A stretch of DNA of 64,000 bases from the NCBI RefSeq assembly GCF_016545825.1, contig NC_052619.1, forward strand, positions 33,209,803 through 33,273,802. Reading direction: 5' to 3'. The translations under genes were made by a program, and so were the position numbers. Positions within the stretch are counted from its first letter, which is position 1, and every line of letters starts with the position of its first letter. The DNA is from Eucalyptus grandis (lineage: Eukaryota; Streptophyta; Magnoliopsida; Myrtales; Myrtaceae). Below the pieces are notes generated by a model that worked only from the letters and a program-made list of their open reading frames with translations, did not search any database and was not told where the DNA came from. This document shows positions 36,449 to 49,298 of the stretch, one piece after another.

Positions 36449-37505
36449 TCAATGGTCTGCTTGCTTCATGTCAGTCATCCACTTCTTTTCATCAGCTTCA
36501 AATTGTCTTCCAATTATTTCATCTGAAAGCTTCAGGTCCGTATCCTACAAACGATTACAACCAGTCTAGATGCTCTAAAGAGCTAAGGCAGCCTCATGGA
36601 GTTACTAGACTCCTTTAGGCACATTATGCCAATAGGATAACAGAAAGGACTCAACATCTAATCTGCTTCAGAGAAATAGCAAGGTAATTCCCCAATTGTT
36701 CGTGTAGCGTCCTTTTCTGTTATAATTAACAACTGAAAAGTCTGGTCCAGACCACTCCCCCTCCAAGAGTAACTCAAGATTGTCTCTGAAGGAGGAACAA
36801 CAAAGAAATTCTTCCTGAAACAAGCCAGCATCCAATTTTTCAAGCCACAGCTGTAAAGCATATACTCTGGAAGTAAGCAAAAGAAATGCTTCAGGTAGAT
36901 CATCTGACAAATCAATATTGCTCCCCAGACTTTCTTGGGATGGATTTTGCCACTTAAGAGTGGCATCATCTGCTCACTTTGCACCTGACAAGATGTTCAA
37001 TTATAAGAGATGATGCACTCTTGCACATGTATATCAACTTTTAAGTGTCATCTAGATATCTGGAAGAGTAAATAGCAAAGATCTAATGATTCACTTACCA
37101 CCACGAATCCACTTTATTATGAACAACAGCCACTTATGTCAGTGGTGCAGACAACTCATGAGTAAAGCTGTTCACCATATATGTAGCAAGAGTTCCATCT
37201 ACTGCATGATGAGGTTAGGAATTAGTTTAACCCTTGGGGACAAATGTTATGCAAAATGACAAGACAAATCAAGCAAGTCCAATCATATAAGTACTAAAAG
37301 TGTGAAATATTTTATAATGAATGGCTCTATTTTCATAAAATTGCATCTAAAGAAAACTAACAGCTTAAAGCCTCAAACCTGGGGGCTATCTCATGTTGTA
37401 ACGACATCATCGTTACAAAAAAGGCTGGAAACCAAAATCTAGCCAAATTCATGTCCTCGCCCAGGCTTCGAAGAAAGTAAAAAGGAAATGCAGCAGCTTT
37501 TAAAC
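36449..37505 (-). pseudogene. Unidentified 3' exon cluster of a decayed gene
   Basis: Four minus-strand segments have coding-like translations and splice-like borders. 37505-37379 has AAAFPFYFLRSLGEDMNLAR and FVTMMSLQHEIAP. 37201-37099 has VDGTLATYMVNSF and HELSAPLT, then an in-frame TAA at 37136-37134, then VAVVHNKVDSW. 36984 to about 36665 has SEQMMPLLSGKIHPKKVWG, then in another frame DLPEAFLLLTSRVYALQLWL. 36544-36449 has DTDLKLSDEIIGRQFEAD and KKWMTDMKQADH before a stop. Frames do not join cleanly and there is no room for a 5' half before the PPR stop at 38200, so this looks like a truncated, decayed copy of a larger multi-exon gene. I do not recognise the protein. It might alternatively be part of a long spliced 3' UTR of the PPR transcript. 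Confidence 0.4.
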
Positions 37506-38199
37506 CTGAAAAGATCAAAAATCATATTAAGTCATGCTCACATAGTTCAATTTCGGTTACAATCGTCATTTAGTGACAGGCAACCACACGTCCCTAGCCA
37601 TCTTACATTGGAATAAAGAGGGGATCGTAGAATAATCAATTCAAATAAAAACGACAATTAAAAATAAGATTCTGTGGCACCATGCAGTGCATAGAAGGTG
37701 CTCCATAAATCAAAGCTAGGCCTGTGCTCAGGTTTAGTGGTCTAGATGCACAAAGACCAGGTCCCATTTCCCAAGCATTACAAGACGCCAAAAAAGAATG
37801 ATGAAAATGGCATGTCCGGGAAACCAGTATTCTAGCTATTACCCATTCTCCTAAAAAGAGAAAATTGTCTGTTCGACATACACAGTGGTAATATTAGTAT
37901 TTGAGAAAGATAATTTAGCCCCAGAATGACCTTGGTAGGCTGCATATTTCATGTCATCTGACAAAATCTGAATAGAAAAGTCAAATGGCTAGCTACAAAG
38001 ACATAGCTAATGAACTTTGGAGGTATTCCAGGGCTTTGCATGCAGCAACTCTACAATTTGTGAAAATAAAATTATTATACCAGTAATAACAGTCTATCAA
38101 CTGAAACAGTCTCTACCAAAACCAAAAATGCATAATGATGCAACAGCCCCGGAGATTTTGAAAATAGAGAAGAGAAGGATGCATACTATCATGAACCTT
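37506..38199. other. Downstream region of the PPR gene
   Basis: AT-rich with no recognised coding sequence. It probably includes the PPR 3' UTR. Confidence 0.4.
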
Positions 38200-39753
38200 T
38201 TATCCTGCAGAATCTACTGAATGGATTGCACTGATGAGCGTTTCAGAAATAGAGCTGTCAAGTGTAAATCCTTTCTCCATCATTTCATCCCATACTTTAC
38301 AAGCAATGGAGAGCTTCTTTTCACGAATGAGTCCACTAATAATCAACTTATAAGTTACTTCATCAGCATGGCATCCCCTAGCTTGCATTTGCTCATACAC
38401 ATGCATTGCTTCGTTTACTCTAGTAGACTTGCAAAGTCCATTGATAATAGCATTGTACAAAACCACATCTGGCCAAATTCCTTTCTCCACCATGTCATTG
38501 AATATGTTCTGAGCTATGGTAACTTTACCGGACTTACAGAAGTGATCAATAATAGTAGTATACAAAATTCGATCAGGAAATATATTCATCCCTGACATCT
38601 TGTCGAGAAGTTCTTTTGCAATATCAGAACTGCCATCTCTAAGGAAAGCATTGATAAGAATCGTGAATGTAACAACATCTGGTGCAATTCCCTTCCCACA
38701 CATTTCTTCGAATAGCTTGTAAGCCCTTCGAGTCCGACGATCCTCAGAGAATGCTGCCATTAGTGTATTATATGACACAACATCACATAACCCTTTTACT
38801 TGCATCTCATGCACCATCAGCCTGTAAGCACGATCGGGCTGCTTTGCTTTACAAAGGCCCTTCAAAAATTGATTATAACTATAAATATCACGTCGCAATC
38901 CATCCCTCTCCATCCTCTTCATCAACTTCTCTCCCTCCTCCAACATAAGCTTGTCGCAACAATAATTCAACAAGATGTTATACGTAACCAAATCGGGTTT
39001 GCATCCATTCCTCCCCATAAAGGATTTAATCGCCAGCGCCTTATCAATCTTACCGGCTTTACAAAACCCACTTATTAGCGCGTTATAAATCAAACAAGTA
39101 AACTCAGTTCGACCGCCCTTCATTACACCAATTATAAGATCATAAGCCAACTCAACCTTCCCACCAACACAGAGCCCAACGACGAGCGCTGTGCACGCGA
39201 TCTTATCCGGGACGAATCCCCGACCAATCATACGATGCCACATTTCGACCGCAGCATCGAACCTCCCGGCTTTACACAACCCATCAATGAGAATAGTATA
39301 AGTCACGACATCAGGCTCCCTGCCCAGCTCCACCATCCTGTCCAGCACTTCCACGGCCAGCTCCACGCGATCCTCGTCGCACAGGAGATTCAGATAGATG
39401 TTGCTGGCCCAGATGTCGAGCACGCACCCGAGCTTGTCCATGTCGGGGAGGAGCCGGTCGACGAGGGCGAGGTTGCGGGCCCGGCAGAGACCGGAGACGA
39501 GGCGGGAGTAGGTGAAGGAGGTGAGGGAGAAGCCGCGGAGGGCCATCTGGCGGTAGCAGCGGTCGGCGAGGTCGAAGCGGGTGCGGCGGACGAGGGCGCC
39601 GACGAGGCGGTTGTAGTCGGCGGAGAAGACGCGGCAGTCGGAGCGGGACATTTCGTCGAACACCTGGAGGGCGCGGTCGACGAGGCCGGCCTTGACGTAG
39701 TTGGAAATGCGGGCGCGGTATATCAGGCGGGTCGCCCCCAGCCGACGGCACAT
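38200..39753 (-). CDS. P-class PPR protein, At1g13040-like, probably mitochondrial
   Basis: An intronless frame of 517 residues starts MCRRLGATRLIYRARISNYV. It consists almost wholly of about 13 to 14 pentatricopeptide repeats of 35 residues with standard signatures (PDVVTYTILIDGLCKAGR, PDLVTYNILLNYCCDK, PDVVLYNAIINGLCKS) and ends with a short tail. There is no E, DYW or SMR domain, so it is a plain P-class repeat protein that binds organellar RNA. Length and sequence agree, from memory, with Arabidopsis At1g13040 (annotated mitochondrial), including the N-terminal LGA-R-YR-RI pattern. The N-terminus is Arg-rich, weakly fitting a transit peptide. The next gene upstream on the same strand is coilin, as in Arabidopsis. 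The RNA target cannot be read from sequence here. Confidence 0.9.
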   Translation of the reverse strand: MCRRLGATRLIYRARISNYVKAGLVDRALQVFDEMSRSDCRVFSADYNRLVGALVRRTRFDLADRCYRQMALRGFSLTSFTYSRLVSGLCRARNLALVDRLLPDMDKLGCVLDIWASNIYLNLLCDEDRVELAVEVLDRMVELGREPDVVTYTILIDGLCKAGRFDAAVEMWHRMIGRGFVPDKIACTALVVGLCVGGKVELAYDLIIGVMKGGRTEFTCLIYNALISGFCKAGKIDKALAIKSFMGRNGCKPDLVTYNILLNYCCDKLMLEEGEKLMKRMERDGLRRDIYSYNQFLKGLCKAKQPDRAYRLMVHEMQVKGLCDVVSYNTLMAAFSEDRRTRRAYKLFEEMCGKGIAPDVVTFTILINAFLRDGSSDIAKELLDKMSGMNIFPDRILYTTIIDHFCKSGKVTIAQNIFNDMVEKGIWPDVVLYNAIINGLCKSTRVNEAMHVYEQMQARGCHADEVTYKLIISGLIREKKLSIACKVWDEMMEKGFTLDSSISETLISAIHSVDSAG

Positions 39754-40013
39754 GTCAGGGGGAACGCATTATCTGCGGCGGCGCGTGGCGGCGGCGGCTG
39801 TGCGCTCGGCGCCCGCTAGAGAGAGAGAGGGGAAGGGAGGGAGAGGTGCCCGTTGAGGAGGAAGGGGGAGAGCGTGTCCGAAAGAGAAAGTGGCGGATGG
39901 ATTGGGTCCGGGGCGGCCCAAGATGAGGAGGGGATGTGGGCGGCGTTTGGGGGGAATGGGCTCGCGGCTTGTTTGGGCCTTTTTCGATCCAGCTTATGAA
40001 GGCCCACCAATTT

Positions 40014-40050
<37 letters not shown>

Positions 40051-43036
40051 GTATTTTCCTTCGTCACAAATTGAAATATTTTCCCATTTCGTCCTCCATT
40101 TATAATTTTTAAAAGACTCGCAAGACCAATCCACTAGGAGAAGGCCCATTGGTACAATCTAGAGGTGAATGGCTCTAGATTTCGTAGAGATTCTACCTAA
40201 AATTCAGACCTGTCCTCTGGAATAGGTTCTTTATTTTTTAGAAATTGAAATCTACTATGTCACAGATTTAATGGTTAGTTCCAAGTCTACCCATTCTATT
40301 ATTAATTGAATGATTGTAATGAATTATCACATATAATAATCACAACTTACTACTACAACCTTTTGACCACAATTTATATATAGACAAGTGAAGAATATGA
40401 AATATTGACAAAGTAAAAAGTCTTAGTCATAAAATGGAAATTCATACTAGTGATTTCAAATTATGTACTCATTATTGAACACTATGAAATACTGCATGAT
40501 TGCGTGAAGACAAAGATCAAGCAAAACACAAAATTTTGTTTTAGGTTTTAGGTTACAGATTTTAAGTCCACCTACCAAGAACTTTGAACTCACCTGTCAA
40601 GACAAATTTCTCAATTTATGGAACTTAAAAGTTACCCTATATATCTTAAAACCTAGAATCGGACAAATTCTCATCGGCCTAGTTCTTCAATTCTCCCCTA
40701 TAACCATACTCACTTCTAGTACAGTAAATCTCATGAACCGGTTAAGTACCGGCCTTGGACTTATACTGTCGGCACTAGGTCGGAGCAACTTGCGCAGCGG
40801 TTGATGAGGATTGAATAGGTGGGCTTCGGTTTTTAAAGTGAAAATCGAATGAAGTCCATACGTGCAACGTGCTAAATTAGGGATAAAGAGAAAACATAAC
40901 CTTATTTTTCTTTTTCTTTTCATTTCTTTGTGCTGGCGCGTTGCAGCCTTGTTTTCAATTCGTTAAATTTTCATATCTTTTGTCCGACATTTTTGGAGAG
41001 CATCTTTTCTTTGGGTTTTTGTCGATAAATGCTCTCAAGACATTTTTCTTACTTTCACCAAAAGAAAAAAAAAAAATGCTCTCAAGACACTCGAAAAGTA
41101 GGCTAAAGGGAATATAAACATTTTTTTAAAGCATGTATTTAAAATAAATAAATAAAAACTAATTGCTTCCAAAATAAGATTTGCAAATTGCAAAATGCAT
41201 TAAGGATTCATTGGGGCATCAAACTTGGTTTCCGCCGTTGGAATTGTACCGACGTGGACATTTTTGCATTGGGGATTAAAGGGAAAGAATACACTTGTAG
41301 GTGATTCCATTTGATGATTTTTATGTTGTTTTGAAGAAGAGATAGGGATAACAGGTGTCCAAATTCTCTTCTTTTGAATGAATAACATAGTTGGAGGTTG
41401 AGACATGTGTTATGTACAATTTTTGTTATTGAGTGCTTTCGAGATATTTGTACAGTAACTTTGTTTAGAATAATTCATTTTTCGAGGTAATGATTACACA
41501 TAATACGAGGATAATTAGTTCCATTGAAAATTGTAAAGTTTCCTTAAATAATTGCTTCATAAGTGTCCTGGGACACTAGTCAGCAAAATTCAATGTCTTA
41601 GGGAATTTTACAAATTAAACATTCGGCAAATGGAAAGTTTGTTTGTTTGGTGCAACTTCACTTTCTTTAAATTATTTTTTAAAATTTTAAAGCATGCAAA
41701 TATTACCTTGCGGAATTATAATATATATTATACATATATAGTTCAAAAACTTTGTAAAACTTAAGCAAGTTCTAGTGTTTATGAAACAATGTATGTAGAT
41801 TTATACCATCATCAAAGTCAATATTAAAATACATAGAAAATAAAGATCCTAGTGTCTACAAAGGGGCTCCTTCCTCTTCATTTGCCTCGTGCGTTACAAA
41901 CGCCCTCTCTCTAGATTCTCTTTAAAATCCGAGTGAGCGAGCAAGGTTGAGTTTCGATACTCAAGCAAGCGAGTTGAGTGGAGCCTAAAGCATCGCACAG
42001 TAGTGACCTCCGAGCGTTGGGCCATGACAAATGATATTGAAAGCGATATCACGAGCGCATACTGAGTTTTAGTAATAATGTCAAGTTTCGAGATGGCTAA
42101 CTTGAAGGATAGGTTTGAGCAAGGGACACTATTGGATCTTTCCTTTTCTCGAACGACTGCAAATTCGTGTCAATCAATTAGCATTGTCTGAGTCATGTCC
42201 CATGGAACCAGCCCAAGTCCGATCAATTCAGAGGAACGCGAGGGAGGCAAAAGGGTCCAAGCTCAGGACACAGGACAACAGGCAAGTCCGATGTCCCCGA
42301 AGATAAAAGAGAGAAGGACGAACTAGCTCATTCCCATTTCTAAGTAAGAAGAAGAGGCTGAAACGTAGGGTTTAGAGACTCTTCTCCGCTTAAATGACCA
42401 AACCGAATGACATCATGGCGAAGGGCCTTAAATAAGACATGAGAAAAGCCGCGGCGATTCGACATTTAATTGTGAAGACAACTCAGCGAAACTCCAATCA
42501 AACGACACTCATCATTCTAATCTCTAATGACACTTGGGTTGGTATAAAGAGAGGGAATGGCAGATGGAACGAGATAGGACATGTTTTCGTGTTCCCGCAC
42601 GTTGAAACACGAGAGAAAGATTGGGGGAAAACACACACACAACGGAGTCATGCATCCAATTTGTCCCCTAAAACAAGTGCTGCAGAAAGCAAACTAGAGG
42701 ACACTTGGAAATGATCATTACTGAGTATAAACCAAACATGACCCAATGTAGAGGTCAAGAAGACATTTTGCCAGTTCAAAACTACAGCATTGTGCTTATA
42801 TACAGAATTCCAAAACTACCATAAATTACAAAAGGTCACACCCCGAAGCAGATTGAAAGGATTTTCCTGACACCAGTCAATCTTTTACACTGCTAATAGC
42901 ATTACCCCGATAAAGATTAGCGAGCCCTTGCACACAAAACTGGACTCGCAATGGCACGCTAAAGCTTGACGTCACATGCAGCGATTTCGATAATTCGTGA
43001 AAATTGACGGAAACTGGTAAGGGGGAAATTGATGGT
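39754..43036. other. Intergenic between PPR and coilin genes
   Basis: About 39754-39950 is the likely PPR 5' leader and promoter, with GA- and TC-rich tracts (pure (TC)n at 40017-40048). Bases 40100-42700 are AT-rich with no gene I can support. About 42740-43036 is probably coilin 3' UTR. Confidence 0.45.
40017..40048. repeat. (TC)n microsatellite upstream of the PPR gene
   Basis: An uninterrupted TC run of about 32 bases (GA on the gene strand) starts about 265 bases before the PPR start codon. Such pyrimidine/purine tracts are common in plant leaders and core promoters. Confidence 0.9.
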
Positions 43037-46000
43037 TCACACTCCATTTTGAGCTCTCAAAAGGGCCATTGTTGGACCTAAAGCACTTCCTCTCAAGGCC
43101 CTGAATGACCAGGAACTTCTGCCTGAACTCTGTTTCATCGTCCAATTATCTTGCTGAGACAACTGTGCCTTCTTTGCACTCAAAGCCTCGCTGATTTCTT
43201 CCCACACATCTGCCTTTCCATTTGCTAAAAAGCCAATATAATAAACACATAAGAATATGGAGATGTGTGAGTTTTAAAGGAATTATATCAACAGAATGGA
43301 GAGAATATATACCTTTTGTGGGACCAGGCGTTGCTTCACCAATATTGTCAGTTGAACCATTTGATTTGGCATTTTGATCTCCTGCAGCGACTTCCACTCC
43401 TCCAGCACCAGTGCCTTGTTCTACGGAATTCGATTTTCCATACTTGACAATTCGGACATCAATAAGTGATGAAAAATCAACCTGCACAGGACTTCTCTCA
43501 TCATGCCGTATTAAGTACAATAGTACAAAAGTTGAGGAATATGTCAGTTGAACGCTCCAACGCATCATCAGAAACATTATTCAATGGTGAGACACTGAAC
43601 ATAAGAGATTCATATTGCAAAGCTGAAAATACTGGTCTTTCTATAACTATAATGGAAATAGATTGTTTGGACAACTAAAAATTTGCCAAACAAAACTCAT
43701 CACAGGCTATAAAGATAATTGCTTAGCCAAACAAGCTATAAAAATGATTTAGTCCATCAACTTGGAAGCAATTTCACCAGTTTGGTAACTTTATACATGA
43801 TATAGGGGAGCTGCCACTTTCAGTACCTCCAGGGAGCCATCCTCTTTATACAGGGACTTGTCTATATTCTCCAAGTCAAGTGCATATTCTCCCACAGGGA
43901 CTAACAAGATTTTATTAGATCGCTGATGGTATGATGATATTTTCCCAACCTGCAGAACCAATGAGACAGAAGAAATATGTATGGACTCAACCCGTGTTCA
44001 AGACCCCACGTTTCATGTTAAAATAAACTTCAATAGAGAAATCAGAAGTTTTACCCTGAATGAAGTAAGTTCAGGGCACCAGGAGGATGATAGCTCAATT
44101 ACACGATATGCCACGATATCACCTTCCTGCAATATAGAATGACATATAACTTTTCCTAACAACATCATGATGAAACAGCAGGAACTTCCACAGTGACGTT
44201 GAGACAGTAGGGAACACAAGAAAATCTCAACTAGTAAACTGAAGCTTGGAAAGATATATTAACACTTGCACAATATCTTCTTCTTTTTTAATCTTTTTTG
44301 GGGTCCGACACTTCCAGAATATCTAATAGCTATTAAAACCACCACACATCTTTCACACATACTGCGTGATCTTGGCATTCATACAAAGCAAAAATCGAAC
44401 AAATATATAAACCTGAGGCGACAACCCATAAGGTGGCAGTTTATCAAAGTCCCCAAGATCAGTTAAAGGCGACTCTGCTACAACATTTGTCACTAGGGAA
44501 GATTCTTGGTTGAGATTTTTATTATCGGTCCACTGCCAGGATCCTGCTTTCTCTTTGCCCCATTTTTGTCCTTTCTTCTTGCTTGTGATCCCATTCCATT
44601 CAAAAGTCTGCAACTATCATGAAACAATAATACTTGCATTGATGAGTGCAGGAAAAAGGCGAGGGATGTAAAGTAAAAGCCAAAAAAATACACAGGTGTA
44701 AATGAACATCAAAAGCTGTAGATCAAGCTCAATGCAGCCAGCAATCAAAATATGTGCATATCCTAAAGCTCAATTATCAAGACAATCCCAAAACTAGATT
44801 CAAGAAACATTCCATAGGACAAAGAATCAAGCATGTGTTTGTACATCTCTTGTTCGGTAAATATAATCAGACATTCACAAGAATTTGTGTATCACGCTCC
44901 ATAGATTTTTTAGGCAATGAGTAACATAATGAATACTTGCATTATATATTGGTAAATCATAAAACCATTGGTTGCCCCAAATGAGAAAGGAAAGGATGAA
45001 ACAACACAAGTAAATGGGCTATCCATCATTGTTGAGAAAGTTTGAACCATAGAGCTTATTAATAAAACAAAAATGGTAAATAGCGAAGCTTTTGACAACA
45101 ATAGGTATGACCAATGTCTTTGCACATGAAGATATGAATCGCAAACAGCCTTGTCTAACTGCTCCAAAAAATGTAAGCAGACAGCATTGCGCTTCAAATA
45201 AAAAACATATCTAACACATTTGCCTCCCTCCAAAAACAATTCATATACTACCGTTTATCAACAAAAGACTGCTAAAACTGAACAAAAATTAATGTAACGC
45301 AAGAACGATAAGCAGATGCTTACCAGTGAAACTTGACTTTTCTGAACATCCTGATCTACATCTGCAGAGGTTTATAAATCAGCATGGAAATCGAACATAT
45401 TCCTCAACAAATAAACAAGTATATGGTTATGGCTGTTGACCTATACCTTCTTCCAGAGGCTCAAAGCGAATATGCCCAGGCCTAATTACCACAGGAACTA
45501 TGTCCTCATTTGTATTATTTTCATAAACGTGATTTAGTGGCTGGTGTTCTTGGGTGAAGGTTTGACTTTGATGCTGCTGTTCATGTTCTTTAGAGAACTC
45601 ACTCTCCTTTTATCAGGCAGCTGCCGATATTTTTTTCCAAGTGATTGCTTTTTATTAGGCAGCTGCCGATATTCATTTTTTCCACCTGCAAAATGAATGC
45701 AATCTTCAAAAGAAATGGCCAGGGAAAGGAGCGGAAGGGATTTAGACACCAAAAGCAATTACAGAGGGACATTGGCACAAGGCCCCTAGTCTAAGCTTCA
45801 CAGTTTAGAGCATAAGCAAGCTATGGGGCATGAAGGTTTAATCAGTTCCGACGATTGAACACAACCAAAACAAATTACAAAGCCTTGCAACATCACATTA
45901 CCTCTTTCTGTCCAATTTGGCGCATTTCCCTAAGCCACCTTCGCTTCGCTTTTTTACGGCGAGCACTTCGACTTGGTAACTTGCAAAAGGCAAAACCATC

Positions 46001-49000
46001 GCAACATAATGACTTATTGGGAATATGAGCAAAATCATATTTGCAACCAATGAAAGTTTTGACAGGATAAAATCTTTAAAATCTTGACATCAAGGATGTA
46101 GCTGCTTACCACAGCTCTCATGCATCATATCAACAAATACAGATGATCGATTGATAATCTCAACTCTCAAGGCAATGGTCAAATTTCAATATCCTACCAT
46201 CATACGACAGATGCTCCTATTATACTCGTAGTCTCTGGAGGATGAGAACCAACTATGTAGCATCTACTTATCATCCAAGACAAAGCACGCGGAATTTGTG
46301 ATGCCTTCATTGCCTACCATCTTGCGATAGCCTTCCTCTCAGAAATTGCATCAAATTACTGTAAACAGGCTATAATAGGACCACACCCACCATAAAAGTT
46401 CGTCCTAACATCAGCTATACAGAACTTTTGGCATTCAATACATCCATATCTATGTTCCACTCAAGTTGAAGTGCTTTATTAGGCAGGTAACCAAGGGTTC
46501 AGCTATGAGTACAGCATGAAACTTATGAAAGGAACATAAAGATCACTTCAACCAAAAGCATGATGTGATGGCATCCAATAGTTGAGTTACTGATGCAGAT
46601 AAGTTAAGATAGTGGACTATATAATGACACAATATGTTTAAATATATAATTGAGAAAAGCTGAATCAAAGAAATAATCACTTACCTTTGGTTTAGAAGGT
46701 GTATCAGTTGCGCCTTCACTTCCTCCATCATTTTCCTGTTGCTGACTGCAACACAGGGAAAGAGAACACAGTGCATTTCATCAGCAAGAAGATGAGCTTG
46801 AGATAACTTCTAAATAAGCAACAGCCTCCTTTTAATGGAAACAGCTCCGCATGCTACCTCTGCAAGCATGCATAAAAGATAAAGGTCAGCTAACAATACT
46901 CACCTTTTAGCAGATGGAGTAATTGTTACTTCATCTTCATGGGTTATCGACTTGTCTGGTGTAGCCTGTCCAGAGGAGGACTTGCTGTCATCAATGGTGG
47001 CTCCATCATTTTGCAGTATTTCCTTCTCGACAGGAGTATCATCTATGACACTACCAGGGACTTTTGGGCACTCCACACCGGACAATTTACTTTTCTTCCT
47101 TCTGTAAAATGCAACAAAACAACAGTTGAATACCCAACAAGTGATCCTACGATCCCAAATGCACTATATGAACAGGAATCCCACAGAAGCGAGGAGGATG
47201 AAGAACTCAAGTTCCACATGTCACTAGATATACTAAAATCCACATGAAATAGAATATTAAGAATGACAAATACTCAAAAAAGAAAGATAAAATGATGAAT
47301 AATTGCAGGTGTATTTATCCTTGCAGGTATTCTCTAATCATGCTGTAACAAATGCGGTCACTAGCTATGCGGTTGGTGGAGATTTTCACCTTAACACTAG
47401 CCACTGATATTTTCTTTTATCAGCGCTTGCAGCAGAAAGGAAGAAAGCTATGCATTCACAAGATGCCTACTGAAAAAGGAAGAACTAATTAAAGTTTTCA
47501 GACATTGAATAGGCTGTACAAATTTCCCAACCTTGTGCCAGATTCTAGTGAATGTCAGCCCATGATCATACAATAAAACAGCATCCCAAAAGCATGAGGC
47601 TTATTTTATAGCAGTACTTGCAGATGATCAGACATGTGCAATTATACACATAAAGCTTTGAAGGGCTTTGTAACTTGGAAGGTAGGTTAGAATGCAACCA
47701 TCTAATCCTGACTGCCAAGTTAACAGGCACCTCCAACCAAAATTTAAGAGGGGAAAAATTCAACCTTCAGAGCTTTTCCATTCCATGTAAGTAATGGCTT
47801 CTGATTAAGGGGGGACGCAAGTTTTCTCTCTCTCGTTTTTTTTTTCCTAGGGAAGTGTATTGTAACTAGATAATGATACCATTCAACCTGCGTTAATTCA
47901 ATAGCCACTTACTACAATGATGGATACTTCTTAGTAAATCCTACCCTTCATTGCACAAATGCACCACAAAATACTCATTACTTGGTATTAAAAGTCTGTA
48001 CCTTTACTGGATGCAGAAAAAAATTATATGACATAAAGTACACATTTTTCAAAAGGATTCCAGTACATGGGATTTAAAACATACTTTGAGCCCCCGAGCT
48101 TTTTTGACGCCTTCCTCTTCTTGGAGACCACATTATTATTGGACATATCTTCCTCATTCAAACTACCATGTGACTGTCCATGTTCATCTTCTTCAGATTC
48201 ACTTTCATAACCCCCAGCCTCCTTCTCAAACTCTTCATTCGCGAGCAGCTTTAAACCTGTCTGCACAGGCTGCTTCTCTACAAACTCTATCTCTTCCAAG
48301 GCATCCTCCACGTCACGCGGCTTAATGGTGTCTCTTGAAGTACCCTGTTTCTTTTTCACTCTGCAGCAAAGAAACACGGAGTTAACCAGCTCTTCCTCAG
48401 AATGATTGAGAAAATTTGGTATCAAGCGGAGGCGTATCATTTACTAACCCAACAATGTCCTTGTCCTGGAGTATAGAAGTTGACTCGAAGGGCGGTAGAA
48501 CATAACCATCCATCTAAAACGAATCAGACGACATGTCAGGAAATTTTAGGAAATACAGTAATGCCGCACAATGGCAATAGTCAGTGAGCAATGAATCATC
48601 ACAACCAGTGCAATGAGGAACTCAAATCTTCCTCCTAAACACCCAATCACATTCCTTCAATTGGCATTAACAAAGGGAAAAAAAAAAGGGACTCTTTTTT
48701 CTTCATTACTCGCAATCTCGCAGCGAAAAGACGAACAAAAACTCGAATCTTGAACCTCGTCGACAAGCACAAAACGCAATTAAGCAAACACAGTCGATCA
48801 AGAATCACTGTACGACAGAATGCACGCGGCGGAGATCGAGAAAAAAAAAAAACCCAAGAACCGCACCGACAGGACGAGGCCGTTAGGGCAGGAGTCCCAG
48901 AGGTCGAATGCGTTAACGACATGGGCGGCGAGGTCCGCGATTGTGCTGTGGTGCGGCTGCAGCAGGACCCAGCTCCGATTCAGCCCTTCCTTCCTCTGCG

Positions 49001-49055
49001 GCTTGCTCAGGACGCGGCGGTCGTCGAACCACAGCCGCACCCGCACGCCGTCCAT
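43037..49055 (-). CDS. Coilin, Cajal-body scaffold protein, 13 coding exons
   Basis: The model is complement(join(43037..43224, 43313..43481, 43827..43949, 44055..44126, 44413..44607, 45324..45361, 45447..45606, 45902..45979, 46685..46745, 46904..47101, 48085..48360, 48449..48513, 48867..49055)), 603 residues; Arabidopsis coilin is about 608. The N-terminal self-association domain shows VRVRLWFDDRRVLSK, RSWVLLQPHHSTIADLAAHV and YVLPPFESTSILQDKDIV (residues 4-84). The middle is acidic and Lys-rich with a basic block, RSARRKKAKRRWLRE (about 266-280), likely nuclear targeting. PVVIRPGHIRFEPL leads to WNGITSKKKGQKWG and the Tudor-like region with EGDIVAYRVIELSSSW (about 420-485). The C-terminus has WEEISEALSAKKAQLS and SWSFRALRGSALGP, both conserved in plant coilin. 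Coilin gathers snRNPs in Cajal bodies. All junctions keep phase, so the gene looks intact. Intron 10 to 11 (47102-48084) is the longest. Confidence 0.93.
45606..45686 (-). repeat. Duplicated 3' splice-site region in coilin intron 6
   Basis: On the minus strand the block TATCGGCAGCTGCCT(A/G)ATAAAA followed by G occurs twice about 40 bases apart, just before coding exon 7. Only the second copy (cut before GAGAGTGAG) keeps the coilin reading frame, joining QKE to ESEFSKEH. Use of the first copy would run into a stop (NTSH then TAA). Confidence 0.7.
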
Positions 49056-49298
49056 CGCGCGCGCGCGGCGCAGGGCGGGAGAATCGACGTCGACGGCGAC
49101 GGCGGCGGCGGCGACGGCGGAAGGGAGTTCTTTTCAGCGGGCGGCCATTTTTCGAAGCGCTTAAACCCTCGTCGCCGTTCGCCGTTGCGGGGGAGGGGGG
49201 TTTTGGGGTGTCTTCTGGAAGTCCGAACCGGTCGTTTTGTCCCGACAGCACCGCCCTGTAAAGCCGGACCGGACGGTCCGAACGGTTCGATCTGGAAA
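49056..49298. other. Coilin 5' leader and promoter, GC-rich
   Basis: It is rich in CGACGGCGG-type repeats (about 49090-49130) and has a short CG alternation at 49056-49068. No gene. Confidence 0.45.

Noticed and set aside
39235..39819. 194-codon plus-strand Ala/Gly/Val-rich frame
   Set aside because: It is antisense to the GC-rich 5' part of the PPR gene, where stop codons are rare in every frame.
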